NCBI RefSeq assembly: GCF_000244975.1
Contig: NZ_CM001440.1
Location: 4,696,325 to 4,760,324, forward strand
DNA: 64,000 nt
Origin: Saccharomonospora cyanea NA-134
GTDB taxonomy: Bacteria > Actinomycetota > Actinomycetes > Mycobacteriales > Pseudonocardiaceae
Direction of reading: 5' to 3'
Below the pieces are notes generated by a model. That model made no database searches, had not been told where the DNA came from, and worked only from the letters and a program-made list of their open reading frames with translations. How positions within the stretch are numbered: the first letter of the stretch is position 1; each line of letters opens with the position of its first letter. The position numbers and the translations under genes were made by a program. This document shows, in pieces, positions 1 to 8,857 of the stretch.

Positions 1-410
1 AGGAGCATGACCACGATGCCGTTGACGACCACGAGTCCCATGGCCGCGGGCCACGTCATCTGCGGGGCGATGGACACCGCCACCAGGGTGTTGATGCCGA
101 GCCCCGCCGCGATCGCGAAGGGATAGTTCGCGACGACCCCCATGAGGATGGTCATCACGCCCGCGACGAGCGCCGTCACCGCGGTGACCTGGTCGACCGG
201 CAGGATCGCCCCGGTCATGTCCTTGGCGGCGCCGGGGTCGTCGGGCGAGTAGCTGCCGAGGATGAGCGGATTCAGGACGATGATGTAACCCATCGTCACG
301 AACGTGACCAGACCACCGCGGACCTCGCGGCCGACGGTGGATCCTCGCTCGCTGATCCGGAAGAACCGGTCGAGCCCCGACCGCCGTTCCTGCGCGGTCA
401 CATCTGACAT
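1..410 (-). CDS. NCS2-family (AzgA-like) purine/xanthine permease, 3' end outside window
   Basis: Only the first 136 or so codons lie in the window; the gene runs off the left edge. The ATG is at 410-408 (MSDVTAQERR). The visible part has a short cytoplasmic N-terminus followed by the typical AzgA-type start (EVRGGLVTFVTMGYIIVLNP, then a second hydrophobic segment with AGVMTILMGVVANYPFA and AAGLGIN). In this family these segments form the first transmembrane helices of a proton-coupled nucleobase importer. It is divergent from the DUF2530 gene, an arrangement common in actinobacteria. Substrate (adenine, guanine, hypoxanthine or xanthine) cannot be told from the fragment. Confidence 0.85.
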   Translation of the reverse strand, partial: MSDVTAQERRSGLDRFFRISERGSTVGREVRGGLVTFVTMGYIIVLNPLILGSYSPDDPGAAKDMTGAILPVDQVTAVTALVAGVMTILMGVVANYPFAIAAGLGINTLVAVSIAPQMTWPAAMGLVVVNGIVVML

Positions 411-455
411 CGTCACCTGCCTTGCATCGTCAACGGCAGCGGTAGCCTGTCCCAC

Positions 456-728
456 GTGGACGAACCGAACAACCCACCGGAGACCGCAGGACAGCTTCGT
501 CCTACGCCTGAACTGCCGACATCAGTGGTCAGCCTCTGGATTCCCGTGACCGTCGGCACCGTCCTCTGGCTGGTCGCCTTCGTGGTGCTTCTGGTCGCCG
601 GTGTCCACGGCGTGTGGCTGTGGACGACCCTGGCGGGCGGCGGGCTCGGCCTGGTGGGCATGGGAATCATGGTGTGGCAGCGCGCCGCGTCCCGCAGAGG
701 GTCGCGTTTTGCCCAACGAAACCTTTAG
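456..728 (+). CDS. DUF2530 small membrane protein
   Basis: A 90-residue protein from GTG 456. A hydrophilic, proline-containing N-terminus of about 25 residues is followed by two hydrophobic helices (roughly residues 28-50 and 54-74) and a basic tail (QRAASRRGSRF). This matches the DUF2530 family, usually found beside an NCS2 permease as here. A TAGCCT hexamer at 443-448 lies 7 nt before the GTG, so the mRNA is probably leaderless. Function unknown; a role with the neighbouring permease is only inferred from position. Confidence 0.75.
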   Translation: MDEPNNPPETAGQLRPTPELPTSVVSLWIPVTVGTVLWLVAFVVLLVAGVHGVWLWTTLAGGGLGLVGMGIMVWQRAASRRGSRFAQRNL

Positions 729-764
729 CACAGTCACCGCTCGTACTTTCACATGGACCACACG

Positions 765-3608
765 TCACCCGAGCACCGCGCGGGGGTCGGGATCGTCGAG
801 GAGCCGCTCCACCGAAATCCGCTCGGACCACCGGTCCGCGGCCCACGCGAAGGCGCGCGCCAGCCCCTCCGGTGAGTCCGCGGCATGCAGGGAACCCAGG
901 TCGTCGAGCCACCACGGCACCGGGGTCCCCGCGACGGTCAACTCCTCGTGAATCAGCACGCCACCGGCGGGAACGCCGATTCCCGTCAGGTCGGCCACCT
1001 CCACGATCGCGGGCAGCTCCGACCACGCCGCGAAGCTCGGCTCGGCGTCCTTCCCGTCGACGGTGGCGGTGGTCTCCTCGCTCGCGAGAGGCAGGTCGAG
1101 AACGTCGGCGAGCGCCGGCGCGTCGGCGAAGTCGGCGGCCGCGACGAGCCGCTCCGCGGGCCACACGGCGACAAGCCACGGTGCGTCGAGCACCACGGCG
1201 TCGGCAGGATCACACACCGTGCCCGCGAGCGTGCGCACCCGCTCCGGCGGTTCCACGTCCTCCGGCGAGACCTCCGCCAGGATGCTGTGGGCGCGCAGCG
1301 CGAGTCCGACGGGCACCGTCCGCGCCGGTTCGCCGAGCCGCGCGCACAGCAGCTCGGCGTCCTCGGCGGCGTGGTCGGCGTCCAGGGCGAGTTCGGTGCG
1401 GACTCCCGTCGACGCGAGCAGGTCCTCGGTCAGCCCCACGTCGGGCACGGGGTCGAACAGACCGGAAAGCTCGGTGGCCGACGGCAGCCGCCACTGCCTC
1501 GGAGCTCGGCCGTCCAGCAGCGCGTTCACCGACAGCCAGTCGCGCAGGCGCCGATCCGGCGCCGTCAACGCACGCCAGGTGTCCGGCTGTGACGCGAGCA
1601 GCCGCACGGCGGCGGGCCACGCGTCGTCGGCCACGAGATCCAAATCGGGCACGGGTGGGGCGTCGGGGTCGACATCGCCGACATCACCGACATCGCTCTG
1701 GCCGTCGAGCACGGTGAACGTGTCGCGCACACCACAGGCAAGGAGCGTCTCGCGGTCCCAGCGGCGCGCCACGTCGGCGGCGAGCACGTCCAGCGGCGCG
1801 TCGTCGCCGACGGCGTCGGGGTGCAGCACTTCGAGGAGCCTGGCGTCCGGCAACAGCAGCTCGTCGGCCCGCCGCCTGCCCGTCTCCGTCGGCAGCGCGA
1901 GCGCTCCGAGGCCGGGCGCTTCACCGGTCACCGACACCCACCCGAGCACCGCGTCGACCAGCGGCTCCACGTCGAGCCCGGCCAGCGCGTCCTCGACGCT
2001 GCGGGCGACCGCCTCGGTCACGGCTGGGGCGCGCAGCAACTCCGCGGGTCCCGCGTTCGCCGCGCCGAGCCGCCGCAACAGTGGGTGGGCGGCCTGGGGG
2101 TGGGCGATGTGCAGGCCCGGGATGTCGAGCTCGGTGAGATCACCCACCGTGTCGTCGGCCAGCAGCACCCCGCGGGCCCCGGGCAGGGTGCGCCCGTCGG
2201 CCAGCGGCACCGGCACAGCGCCGAGCTCGTCGAGTTCCACCTCGGCACGATCGACGGCAGCGAGCAGCTCGGCGTACAGCTCCCGCCACCACTCCGGCGG
2301 CCGGACCAGACCACCCACCACGTCCACGAGTTCCGCCACCCCGAGGCCGCGCGCCTGCGCGACCGCCGCCGTTCGTGCCGCCTCGCGCCCGCACAGCGGC
2401 GCGGCGACGAGTCCGGGAACCACGTCGGCCACCAGCTCCACCAGGCGCGGCGCGGCGACGTCGAGCACCCGGGCCCGGCGACCCGGCAGCAGGCCGGAGG
2501 TCGCCGACGGCAACCATTCGTCGTCGGCCAGGCGTTCGGTCACGAGGTCGCGTAGCAGTCCGTCGACGTCCGAGGCGGGAAAGCGGGGAGGCGGCACGAG
2601 CGCGAGGCGGTGCTCGGTGGGCAGCGACCGCACCAGCCCCGGGTACGCCTCGGCCGCCGCCAGCAGCGCTCGCCGCACGTCCGGCGAGTCGGCCGACGCG
2701 AGCACCCTCCGCCGCGACGGTTCCATCGGCACCGCCGTGCTGAGCAACCGGGCAGGCAGGGACAGCCGCTCGTCGGTGGGAGTCGGGGCGTGCAGCACGT
2801 CCTCGTCCAGTGGCCGCGGCCGACCGCCGTCGGTGACCGGGACCGCCCACACGCATCCCCGCCCCCGGTGGGTCAACCAGCGCGTGTGGCGGCCGTCGGG
2901 GACTGAGAGCACCACCTCGGCGCCGTCGGCACGTCGCGCCCAACGCCGTCCCTCGACCTCGACCTCGACCAGCCACGGCAGCACCAGAAGCACGTCCGCG
3001 ACCTCGGCCTCGATGGCCTCGATGGCCTCGATGCGCTCCACCGCGTCGCGCGCCCCGTCGCGCAGGGGCAGGCGCACCTCGGTGTCGAAGCCGTCCGGCA
3101 GCGGGGGCTCGTCGTCGGGCAACGGCCAGGGCAGCCGCAGGACCGGCACCTCGTCGGCGTCCCACACCTCGCGCGTGCGGGCCTCGGAGAACGCCACACC
3201 CTCGGTGCGCGAGACGATCCGCGGTTCGCTCGTGACCGCGAGGACGGCGGCGAACCCGACGCCGAACCTGCCCACGGTGCCTGCGGACCCCGTGGGCTCC
3301 TTGCCCGAGGCGCGCAGCGAGGCGAGCGCGGCGATGCCACGCCGGTCGAGCGGGGCACCCGTGTTCGCCACCCGCAGTTCGCCGTCGACCACCCGCACGC
3401 GCATCCTGCCGGGCTCGCCCGCGGCGGCGGCGGCGTCCGCCGCGTTCTGCGCCAGCTCCACGAACACGCGGTCGCGGTAGGCACCGACCCGCAGGTCGCG
3501 CTCGGCGTTGGTGTCCTCGGTGAACCGGGTCGGCGACTCCCGCCACGACCGCAGTACCGCGTGCCTGAGCTCGTCGATGGACAGCAGGCCTTCCGATGGC
3601 CTTTCCAC
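765..3608 (-). CDS. Sacsin-type HSP90-like ATPase domain protein
   Basis: A 947-residue protein starting at GTG 3608, whose first base directly follows the TGA of the upstream DUF3027 gene, so the two are co-transcribed. Residues about 40-125 form a GHKL/HSP90-type ATP site: the N-box ELAQNAADA (51-59), a glycine loop in VANTGAPLD (80-88) and GRFGVGFA (113-120). This is the sacsin N-terminal ATPase-like module; the remaining 800 residues are not assignable by eye. Two short coding tandem repeats are visible: about 3008-3035 gives repeated I-E-A, and about 1670-1692 gives repeated D-V-G. The role is unknown; a chaperone-like function is an inference from the fold. Confidence 0.75.
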   Translation of the reverse strand: MERPSEGLLSIDELRHAVLRSWRESPTRFTEDTNAERDLRVGAYRDRVFVELAQNAADAAAAAGEPGRMRVRVVDGELRVANTGAPLDRRGIAALASLRASGKEPTGSAGTVGRFGVGFAAVLAVTSEPRIVSRTEGVAFSEARTREVWDADEVPVLRLPWPLPDDEPPLPDGFDTEVRLPLRDGARDAVERIEAIEAIEAEVADVLLVLPWLVEVEVEGRRWARRADGAEVVLSVPDGRHTRWLTHRGRGCVWAVPVTDGGRPRPLDEDVLHAPTPTDERLSLPARLLSTAVPMEPSRRRVLASADSPDVRRALLAAAEAYPGLVRSLPTEHRLALVPPPRFPASDVDGLLRDLVTERLADDEWLPSATSGLLPGRRARVLDVAAPRLVELVADVVPGLVAAPLCGREAARTAAVAQARGLGVAELVDVVGGLVRPPEWWRELYAELLAAVDRAEVELDELGAVPVPLADGRTLPGARGVLLADDTVGDLTELDIPGLHIAHPQAAHPLLRRLGAANAGPAELLRAPAVTEAVARSVEDALAGLDVEPLVDAVLGWVSVTGEAPGLGALALPTETGRRRADELLLPDARLLEVLHPDAVGDDAPLDVLAADVARRWDRETLLACGVRDTFTVLDGQSDVGDVGDVDPDAPPVPDLDLVADDAWPAAVRLLASQPDTWRALTAPDRRLRDWLSVNALLDGRAPRQWRLPSATELSGLFDPVPDVGLTEDLLASTGVRTELALDADHAAEDAELLCARLGEPARTVPVGLALRAHSILAEVSPEDVEPPERVRTLAGTVCDPADAVVLDAPWLVAVWPAERLVAAADFADAPALADVLDLPLASEETTATVDGKDAEPSFAAWSELPAIVEVADLTGIGVPAGGVLIHEELTVAGTPVPWWLDDLGSLHAADSPEGLARAFAWAADRWSERISVERLLDDPDPRAVLG

Positions 3609-4550
3609 TCAGGCGCTCGGGTCCGGTGTGCTCGGCACGGCCGGCGTGGCCGGCGCGACCTCGGACGACTGCTCCGCAGCCACATCGTCGGCGGCAGTGC
3701 CCGTCTCACCGCCCGTCTCGTCGCTGGCCTCCGCTTCGCCCGCGTCGCCCGTCTCGGCGCCGGGGTCACCTGCCGGAACCGCCGACGGTTCCGCCACGGG
3801 TTCCACGTCCAACAGCGAGTCGTCGTACACGAGCTCGGCCACGGGCACCGACGGGCTGGTCTCGACCTCCACCTCGGAATGCGCGCCGCACCCGAACTCG
3901 GCGTGCACCACGTGCCCGTCGGCGGGCGAGATCTCGTTGCCGCACACACCGAACGCCGACCGCAGCGACCCGGCGAGCTGAAGGTAGAAGCCACACGTCC
4001 CGCACGTGGCAGGTGCGCTGCGCGCCATGTCGGAGCGGGGGCCGAACTCGCTGCGGTGCCAGCGCGTGGCGGCTTCCTCCCGGCCGTGCCGCGACATCAC
4101 CCTGACGCGACCGAGACCGATCTCGCGCGTGGCCTCCTCGGCCTCGGGGTCGTCGAGCGTCGCGTACGTGGGCGACAGCCGCGGATCGTCCGGCTGCGTG
4201 GGGAAGATGTCACCGATGCCGAGGTCGCCGGGGCGCACCCGCCGGGCCCACGGAACCCACCTCGGCGCCACGATCGCGTCCGGTCCCGGGGTGAGCACGA
4301 CCTCGCTGACCGTGACGGGCGCCTCGTCGTCGGCGGTGGCCACCGTCACCGACCAGCGCCAGCCCCGGTACCCGGGCAGCGTCGAGTCGAACAGGTGGGT
4401 GACCGCGAAGGCGTCCTCGCCCACGGAACCGGCGTATTCGCCCACGTTACCCGCGCCCGCGTCCCGCACCGCTGCCTCGCGCGCCGGCTCGACCGCATCG
4501 AGCAGCTTCCTGCGGATCGTGCCGTCGTCGTGCGTGAGCAGCCGCGTCAT
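3609..4550 (-). CDS. DUF3027 family protein
   Basis: A 313-residue protein from ATG 4550. The N-terminal 130 residues look like a compact globular domain (PGYRGWRWSVTVAT...VLTPGPDAIVAPRWVPW). A cysteine-rich segment follows (CGTCGFYLQLAGSLRSAFGV, then CGNE and FGCGAHS), which could bind a metal. The last 80 residues are acidic, Ala/Pro/Glu-rich and probably disordered. The domain order fits actinobacterial DUF3027. Its stop codon abuts the start of the sacsin-like gene. Function unknown. Confidence 0.75.
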   Translation of the reverse strand: MTRLLTHDDGTIRRKLLDAVEPAREAAVRDAGAGNVGEYAGSVGEDAFAVTHLFDSTLPGYRGWRWSVTVATADDEAPVTVSEVVLTPGPDAIVAPRWVPWARRVRPGDLGIGDIFPTQPDDPRLSPTYATLDDPEAEEATREIGLGRVRVMSRHGREEAATRWHRSEFGPRSDMARSAPATCGTCGFYLQLAGSLRSAFGVCGNEISPADGHVVHAEFGCGAHSEVEVETSPSVPVAELVYDDSLLDVEPVAEPSAVPAGDPGAETGDAGEAEASDETGGETGTAADDVAAEQSSEVAPATPAVPSTPDPSA

Positions 4551-4608
4551 GGTTCCAATTGTGCAGCACCGAGGCACTACACCGAAGCGGTGGGTTCGTG
4601 CCAGGGTG

Positions 4609-5460
4609 GTGCCTGTGCGTCGAGTGACCAGCCGGATGACCAGGGTCGGCGCGACGGTGCTCGCCGTGTTGACCGCGGTGGGCGCGTGCGCGGGGGGACC
4701 ATCCCAGGAACCGAGGTCCACCTCGGGGCAGTTCGAGGACGGCGGTCCGATCGTCGTACCGGAGGAGTGGACGGTCGAGGTCCTCGACGTGTCGCCCCAC
4801 GATCCGGAGGCGTTCACCCAGGGACTGGAGGTCGTCGACGGCACGCTGTACGAGGGCACGGGCCTCGTCGGGGAGTCCACCGTGCGCAAGGGGCCGGTCG
4901 GGGGTGAACCGACCGTCACGGTGTCGCTGCCCGAACCGCTGTTCGGCGAGGGCATCACCGTGGTCGGCTCCCGCCTCTGGCAGCTCACCTGGCGCAGCGG
5001 TGTCGCCGTCGAACGCGACGTCGACACGCTGGAGGAGCGGCGCCGCGTCCGTTACGACGGTGAGGGCTGGGGCCTGTGTCACCAGGAGGGGCCCGACCGG
5101 CTGGTCATGAGCGACGGCACGGCCACCCTCACGTTCCGTGACCCCGACGACTTCTCCGTGCTCGGTACCGTCGAGGTCACCGACAGCGGGAACCCGGTCG
5201 CCGAACTCAACGAACTGGAGTGCGTCGGCGACACCGTGTACGCCAACGTCTGGCACACCGACCACATCCTCCGCATCGACCCGGCGACGGGCGCCGTCAC
5301 CGCGCGCATCGACGCGTCGGGGCTGCTCACCCCGCAGGAGGCGGCCGAAGCCGACGTGCTCAACGGCATCGCCGCGCTCGACGAGCCGGACCACTTTCTC
5401 GTCACGGGGAAACTGTGGCCGAAGATGTTCACAGTGAGGTTCGTCCCGACGGGTCGATGA
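4609..5460 (+). CDS. Glutaminyl-peptide cyclotransferase-like lipoprotein
   Basis: Exported protein of about 283 residues. A basic n-region and hydrophobic stretch end in a lipobox (LTAVGAC), so it should be anchored by a lipidated cysteine. The mature part is the beta-propeller family of plant-type glutamine cyclotransferase: FTQGLEVVDGTLYEGTGLVG, then EGITVVGSRLWQLTWRSG, EGWGLCH, LNELECVGDTVYANVW and VLNGIAALDE. These enzymes convert N-terminal Gln to pyroglutamate. The start is uncertain: GTG 4609 gives a longer basic n-region, ATG 4636 a minimal one. No partner gene suggests a specific substrate. Confidence 0.75.
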   Translation: MPVRRVTSRMTRVGATVLAVLTAVGACAGGPSQEPRSTSGQFEDGGPIVVPEEWTVEVLDVSPHDPEAFTQGLEVVDGTLYEGTGLVGESTVRKGPVGGEPTVTVSLPEPLFGEGITVVGSRLWQLTWRSGVAVERDVDTLEERRRVRYDGEGWGLCHQEGPDRLVMSDGTATLTFRDPDDFSVLGTVEVTDSGNPVAELNELECVGDTVYANVWHTDHILRIDPATGAVTARIDASGLLTPQEAAEADVLNGIAALDEPDHFLVTGKLWPKMFTVRFVPTGR

Positions 5461-5498
5461 CCCGCACGAGGACGGGTCGAGTACGGCAGGATTGGTCT

Positions 5499-7244
5499 AT
5501 GCGTTCCGGTCGCAGGGGTAGGCGGAAGTGGACGCCCGACGAACGGGCGAGCCGACCGTCACCCGACCCCACGCGGGTCCAGCGGCCCCAACCGCCGCCT
5601 CCGACCAGGGCTCATCATCCTCAGGACACCGTTCCGACCGCCGACGAGGCGCCGACCGGTGCGGTACCCGTGCAGCCTCCGCCGCCGCCTCGCGGAGCGC
5701 GGCCCTACCACGGACGCGCTGCCGCGCCGCCCCCGTGGCGGTCCCGGCGCGCGGAACCCCCGTACGAGCACTACGACACCGGCGGCTACCCGCCGGGGCA
5801 CCCGCGCGACGCGTTCGGCCCCGACCCGACCACGACGAAGCACGGGTTCGAATCGGCCGAGAACGCCACCCGCATGCCGAAGAAGCTCACCGTCACGCGG
5901 GTGGCGGCACTACGCGGCCGTGAGCTCTCCGGCCAGGCGGTCGCCGCCTTCCGCAGAGCCGCCACCGCCGACGGGGCCGACAAGTCCGGCCTCACCTCGC
6001 TGACGTACTCGGTGATGCTGAACTACGCGAGCGACGCCGCGATGGCGGTGGCACTCGCCAACACGTTGTTCTTCGCGGCCAGCAGCGGCGAGAGCCGCGG
6101 CAAGGTGGCGCTGTATTTGTTGATCACCATCGCGCCGTTCGCCCTCGTGGCCCCGGTGATCGGTCCCGCTCTCGACCGCATCCAGCGCGGGCGCAGACTC
6201 GCCATGGCCGCCGCGTCGGCGGGACAGGCGCTGATGTGCGTGCTCATGGCGCTGAACTTCGACAGCTGGGTGCTCTACCCCGCCGCGCTCGGCAAGATGG
6301 TGCTGTCGAAGTCGTTCATGGTGCTCAAGGCTGCCGTCACGCCACGGGTGCTCCCACCCGAGATCACACTGTCGAAGACCAACGCCAGGCTCGCCGTGTT
6401 CGGACTCGCGGCCGGGGGCGCGTTCGGGGCGGTCGCCAGTGGCCTGAACTGGGCGTTCGGCTCGGCAGGGGCGTTGTGGTTCACCGCGCTCATCTGCGCC
6501 GTCGGCGCCGCGCAGGCCATGCGCATCCCGTCGTGGGTCGAGGTCACCGAGGGCGAGGTGCCCGCCTCCCTGACCGGCAAGCTGCCCACGCGGAAGGAGA
6601 AGCAGGAACGGCAGCCGATGGCCCGGCACGTCGTGGTGGCGTTGTGGGGCAACGGCTCCATCCGGGTGCTCACCGGGTTCCTCATGATGTTCGCCGCGTT
6701 CGCGGTGAAGGCCGAGACCGAGGACAGCGGGCAGAGCGCCTTCGTGCAACTGCTGCTGCTCGGCATCATCGGGGCCGCCGCGGGCGTCGGCGGGTTCCTC
6801 GGCAACGCCCTCGGTTCCCGCATGCACTTCGGCAAACCCGACCAGGTGGTGCTGGTGTGCCTGGCGAGTGCACTGGCCGCCACCATCGTCGCCGCGATCG
6901 TGTCGGGCATCGCCACGGCCGCACTCGTCGGGCTCGTGGGCTCCACCGCCAGCGCTCTGGCGAAGAACAGCCTCGACGCCGTCATCCAACAGGACATGCC
7001 CGAGGAGTCGCGCGCGTCGGCGTTCGGCCGCTCCGAAACCGTGCTGCAGCTCGCGTGGGTGTTCGGCGGCGCGGTGGGTCTGCTGCTTCCGCCCACCTAC
7101 TGGATCGGCTTCCTCGTGGTGTCCGCGCTGCTCGCGCTCGGACTCACCCAGACCTGGCTGGTGCGCGGCGGCTCGTCGTTGGTGCCGTCGCTGCGCGGGC
7201 GCGCGGTGAGACCCGATCCGGGACCGGACCGGGGCGGCTCGTAG
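5499..7244 (+). CDS. MFS transporter with long proline-rich N-terminus
   Basis: A 581-residue protein from ATG 5499. The first 130 residues are basic and proline-rich and should be cytoplasmic and disordered. From about residue 165 on there are around ten to twelve hydrophobic helices in two halves, split by a charged loop (LPTRKEKQERQPM). The pattern fits a major facilitator of the type encoded near cspB in mycobacteria (Rv0876c-like, from memory). A CAGGAT hexamer 6 nt before the start suggests a leaderless transcript. Substrate unknown. Confidence 0.75.
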   Translation: MRSGRRGRRKWTPDERASRPSPDPTRVQRPQPPPPTRAHHPQDTVPTADEAPTGAVPVQPPPPPRGARPYHGRAAAPPPWRSRRAEPPYEHYDTGGYPPGHPRDAFGPDPTTTKHGFESAENATRMPKKLTVTRVAALRGRELSGQAVAAFRRAATADGADKSGLTSLTYSVMLNYASDAAMAVALANTLFFAASSGESRGKVALYLLITIAPFALVAPVIGPALDRIQRGRRLAMAAASAGQALMCVLMALNFDSWVLYPAALGKMVLSKSFMVLKAAVTPRVLPPEITLSKTNARLAVFGLAAGGAFGAVASGLNWAFGSAGALWFTALICAVGAAQAMRIPSWVEVTEGEVPASLTGKLPTRKEKQERQPMARHVVVALWGNGSIRVLTGFLMMFAAFAVKAETEDSGQSAFVQLLLLGIIGAAAGVGGFLGNALGSRMHFGKPDQVVLVCLASALAATIVAAIVSGIATAALVGLVGSTASALAKNSLDAVIQQDMPEESRASAFGRSETVLQLAWVFGGAVGLLLPPTYWIGFLVVSALLALGLTQTWLVRGGSSLVPSLRGRAVRPDPGPDRGGS

Positions 7245-7254
7245 TCTCGCCCTC

Positions 7255-7749
7255 ATGCGACGTTCAGTAGTAGCGCTGGCGGTCGCGGGCGCGGCCGTGG
7301 CGACCGGCTGTTCAGCCCCGCAGCCCCCCGAGGTCACGTTCTACACCGACGGCGACAGCGTCACAGCGCTGCCTCTGAGCTACTGCGACGCCGTGCTGAG
7401 GGACTGCGAGACCGGTGGCGACGCCGCCACCCTCGACGCGCGCCCCGGCCAGCCGGTACAGATCTCGCTGCCCTCCGAGATCTCCGAGACACCGTGGCTG
7501 GTGATCGTGCAGTCCGCCGCCCCCGACGGCACGTTGCTGCCCATGCGGCAGGAGGTGTTCACCGACGGCACCCGGCACGCCTACACCGTGGTGCCGGAGA
7601 CGCCCCGCCACCAGCCGCTCGTGGTGGAGGTGCAGCAGCTCGGCGCCGCCTACGCCGTGGACCAGCAGGACAACCCGATCCTCGACGAACGCGGCCAACC
7701 GCAGCTCGTGGTGCGCGGTGTCTGGTCGCTCCAGATCACTCCGTCCTAG
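7255..7749 (+). CDS. DUF2771 family lipoprotein
   Basis: A 164-residue exported protein from ATG 7255. The signal peptide is MRRSVVALAVAGAAVATGC with the lipobox ATGC at residue 19. The mature domain is small and beta-rich with two cysteines (SYCDAVLRDCE) and ends at WSLQITPS, matching actinobacterial DUF2771. It follows the MFS gene after 10 nt, but a TAGTCT hexamer at 7242-7247, 7 nt before the ATG, points to its own leaderless promoter. Function unknown. Confidence 0.7.
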   Translation: MRRSVVALAVAGAAVATGCSAPQPPEVTFYTDGDSVTALPLSYCDAVLRDCETGGDAATLDARPGQPVQISLPSEISETPWLVIVQSAAPDGTLLPMRQEVFTDGTRHAYTVVPETPRHQPLVVEVQQLGAAYAVDQQDNPILDERGQPQLVVRGVWSLQITPS

Positions 7750-7761
7750 AGAAGCGCTGGA

Positions 7762-7941
7762 ACCCCCACCCTCCCCCTCGCCCCGGAGCGTGGTGAGCGG
7801 TCCCAGCCGTTGCAGCCGTTGCACCACCTTCGCCAGGTGGTGGCGGGGTACGGCGAGTTCGTCGATCGTTCGGCGACCGTCCTTCGCCGCTGTGTACATC
7901 AGCACCCGGAGCACGATGTCGGTGGACCGGTTGAGCTGCAC
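7762..7941 (-). pseudogene. Decayed Rrf2/NsrR-type regulator fragment
   Basis: From GTG 7941 the minus strand reads about 60 codons that align with the N-terminus of Rrf2/NsrR regulators: an opening QLNRSTDIVLRVLMYTA, then RRTIDELA, then VPRHHLAKVVQRLQRLG and a TLRGEGEGGG wing. In family members about ten residues lie between the ELA and VP[RY]xHxxK parts; here they are missing. After the wing the frame runs into the antisense of the DUF2771 gene, so the C-terminal domain with its three Fe-S cysteines is gone. I read this as a relic with an internal deletion and a lost 3' end. No nitric-oxide target gene is adjacent. Confidence 0.6.
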
Positions 7942-8020
7942 GGCGCCACGCGATCGTGAACAGGATCCACAGCTACCTGTTTTGTGATACGCGACTCCGG
8001 TAGTCCGCTTTTCCGGCACG

Positions 8021-8047
8021 AAAAAGGCGGGCACGCCAGTGCCCGCC
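8021..8047 (-). terminator. Rho-independent terminator of the cold-shock gene
   Basis: On the minus strand GGCGGGCAC, a 4-nt loop and GTGCCCGCC form a perfect 9-bp GC stem, followed directly by five T residues (complement of 8021-8025). It lies 26 nt past the stop of the cold-shock gene at 8073. Confidence 0.85.
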
Positions 8048-8072
8048 CCTCGACGCGACCAACTCCCCGCGA

Positions 8073-8459
8073 TCACGGGTCCAGGTCGCGCGCCACCGCC
8101 CGCATCACCTCGGCGATGCGCTTGATGTTCTTGCGGTCGGGATAGCGTCCCCTGCGCAGGTCCGGCTGAACCCTCATCTCCAGCAACTTGATCATGTCCT
8201 CGATGAGGCCGTGGAGCTCCTCCGCTGGACGCCGACGAGCCTCCGCCACCGAGGGCGGCGGGTCGAGCAGCCGCACGGAAAGGGCCTGCGGGCCGCGCCG
8301 ACCTTCGGCCACCCCGAACTCGAGTCGCTGGCCGGACTTCAGTGCCTCGACACCCTGCGGTAGCGCGGACTTACGAACATAGACGTCCTTGCCCCCGTCC
8401 TGCGTGACGAAGCCGAACCCCTTGTCCGCGTCGTACCACTTGACCTTGCCGGTCGGCAC
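8073..8459 (-). CDS. Cold-shock domain protein with C-terminal extension
   Basis: A 128-residue protein from GTG 8459, preceded by a GTGAGGGG ribosome-binding site. Residues 1-66 are a cold-shock domain: [20 protein letters not shown] carries RNP1 (KGFGFV), followed by DVYVRKSAL (RNP2 variant of the usual VFVH) and a final beta-strand. The 60-residue extension ([16 protein letters not shown]...[17 protein letters not shown]) is predicted helical and is absent from ordinary 67-residue Csps. Likely an RNA/ssDNA-binding protein. It corresponds in position to mycobacterial cspB (Rv0871). Confidence 0.85.
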   Translation of the reverse strand: MPTGKVKWYDADKGFGFVTQDGGKDVYVRKSALPQGVEALKSGQRLEFGVAEGRRGPQALSVRLLDPPPSVAEARRRPAEELHGLIEDMIKLLEMRVQPDLRRGRYPDRKNIKRIAEVMRAVARDLDP

Positions 8460-8599
8460 TGCCCCTCACCGTTCCTTCGTTCTCCCGTAACGGGCCGTGC
8501 GACTCCCTCGCACGGCCCCGCACGACGAACGCGCCCCAGGCGTACCCAGGACGCGCACCCACCAAGCGTATCGCGCCACACGCACTACGGCGAAGGCGA

Positions 8600-8857
8600 A
8601 TGCTCACCTCTAAAATGTCCGACATGGGAACCGCTGTCCACGATGAAAGTTCGGCCGCCAAGCGAAAGCCCTGGCTGATGAGGATCGGCATCGGCCTGTT
8701 CGCAGCGGGCATGGTGGCCGTGGTCGCGGTGTTCCTGCTCTTCGCCGCCGGCTACTCGGAACTGCCGGTGTGGCTGTCCGCCGCCGCCGGCGTGATCACC
8801 CCGCTCGGTCTGGCGCTGGGGCTCATCTCGCTGGTCCGCGAACACCGCCGGGCCTGA
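8600..8857 (+). CDS. Small two-helix membrane protein
   Basis: Up to 85 residues: a hydrophilic N-terminus, one helix from about residue 28 (IGIGLFAAGMVAVVAVFLLF) and another at 57-78 (LSAAAGVITPLGLALGLISL), then a basic end. Possible starts are ATG 8600, 8615 and 8624; none has a strong ribosome-binding site. Its 3' end overlaps the convergent HAD gene by 35 nt. No family recognised. Confidence 0.55.
   Translation: MLTSKMSDMGTAVHDESSAAKRKPWLMRIGIGLFAAGMVAVVAVFLLFAAGYSELPVWLSAAAGVITPLGLALGLISLVREHRRA

Noticed and set aside
3008-3035. Tandem 9-nt repeat
   Set aside because: Lies in frame within the sacsin-like gene and encodes repeated Ile-Glu-Ala; it is a coding microrepeat, not an array element.
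1063-3480. 805-codon plus-strand frame, rich in Ser/Arg/Thr
   Set aside because: It is antisense to the sacsin-like gene, has biased low-complexity composition typical of GC-rich shadow frames and no recognisable domain.
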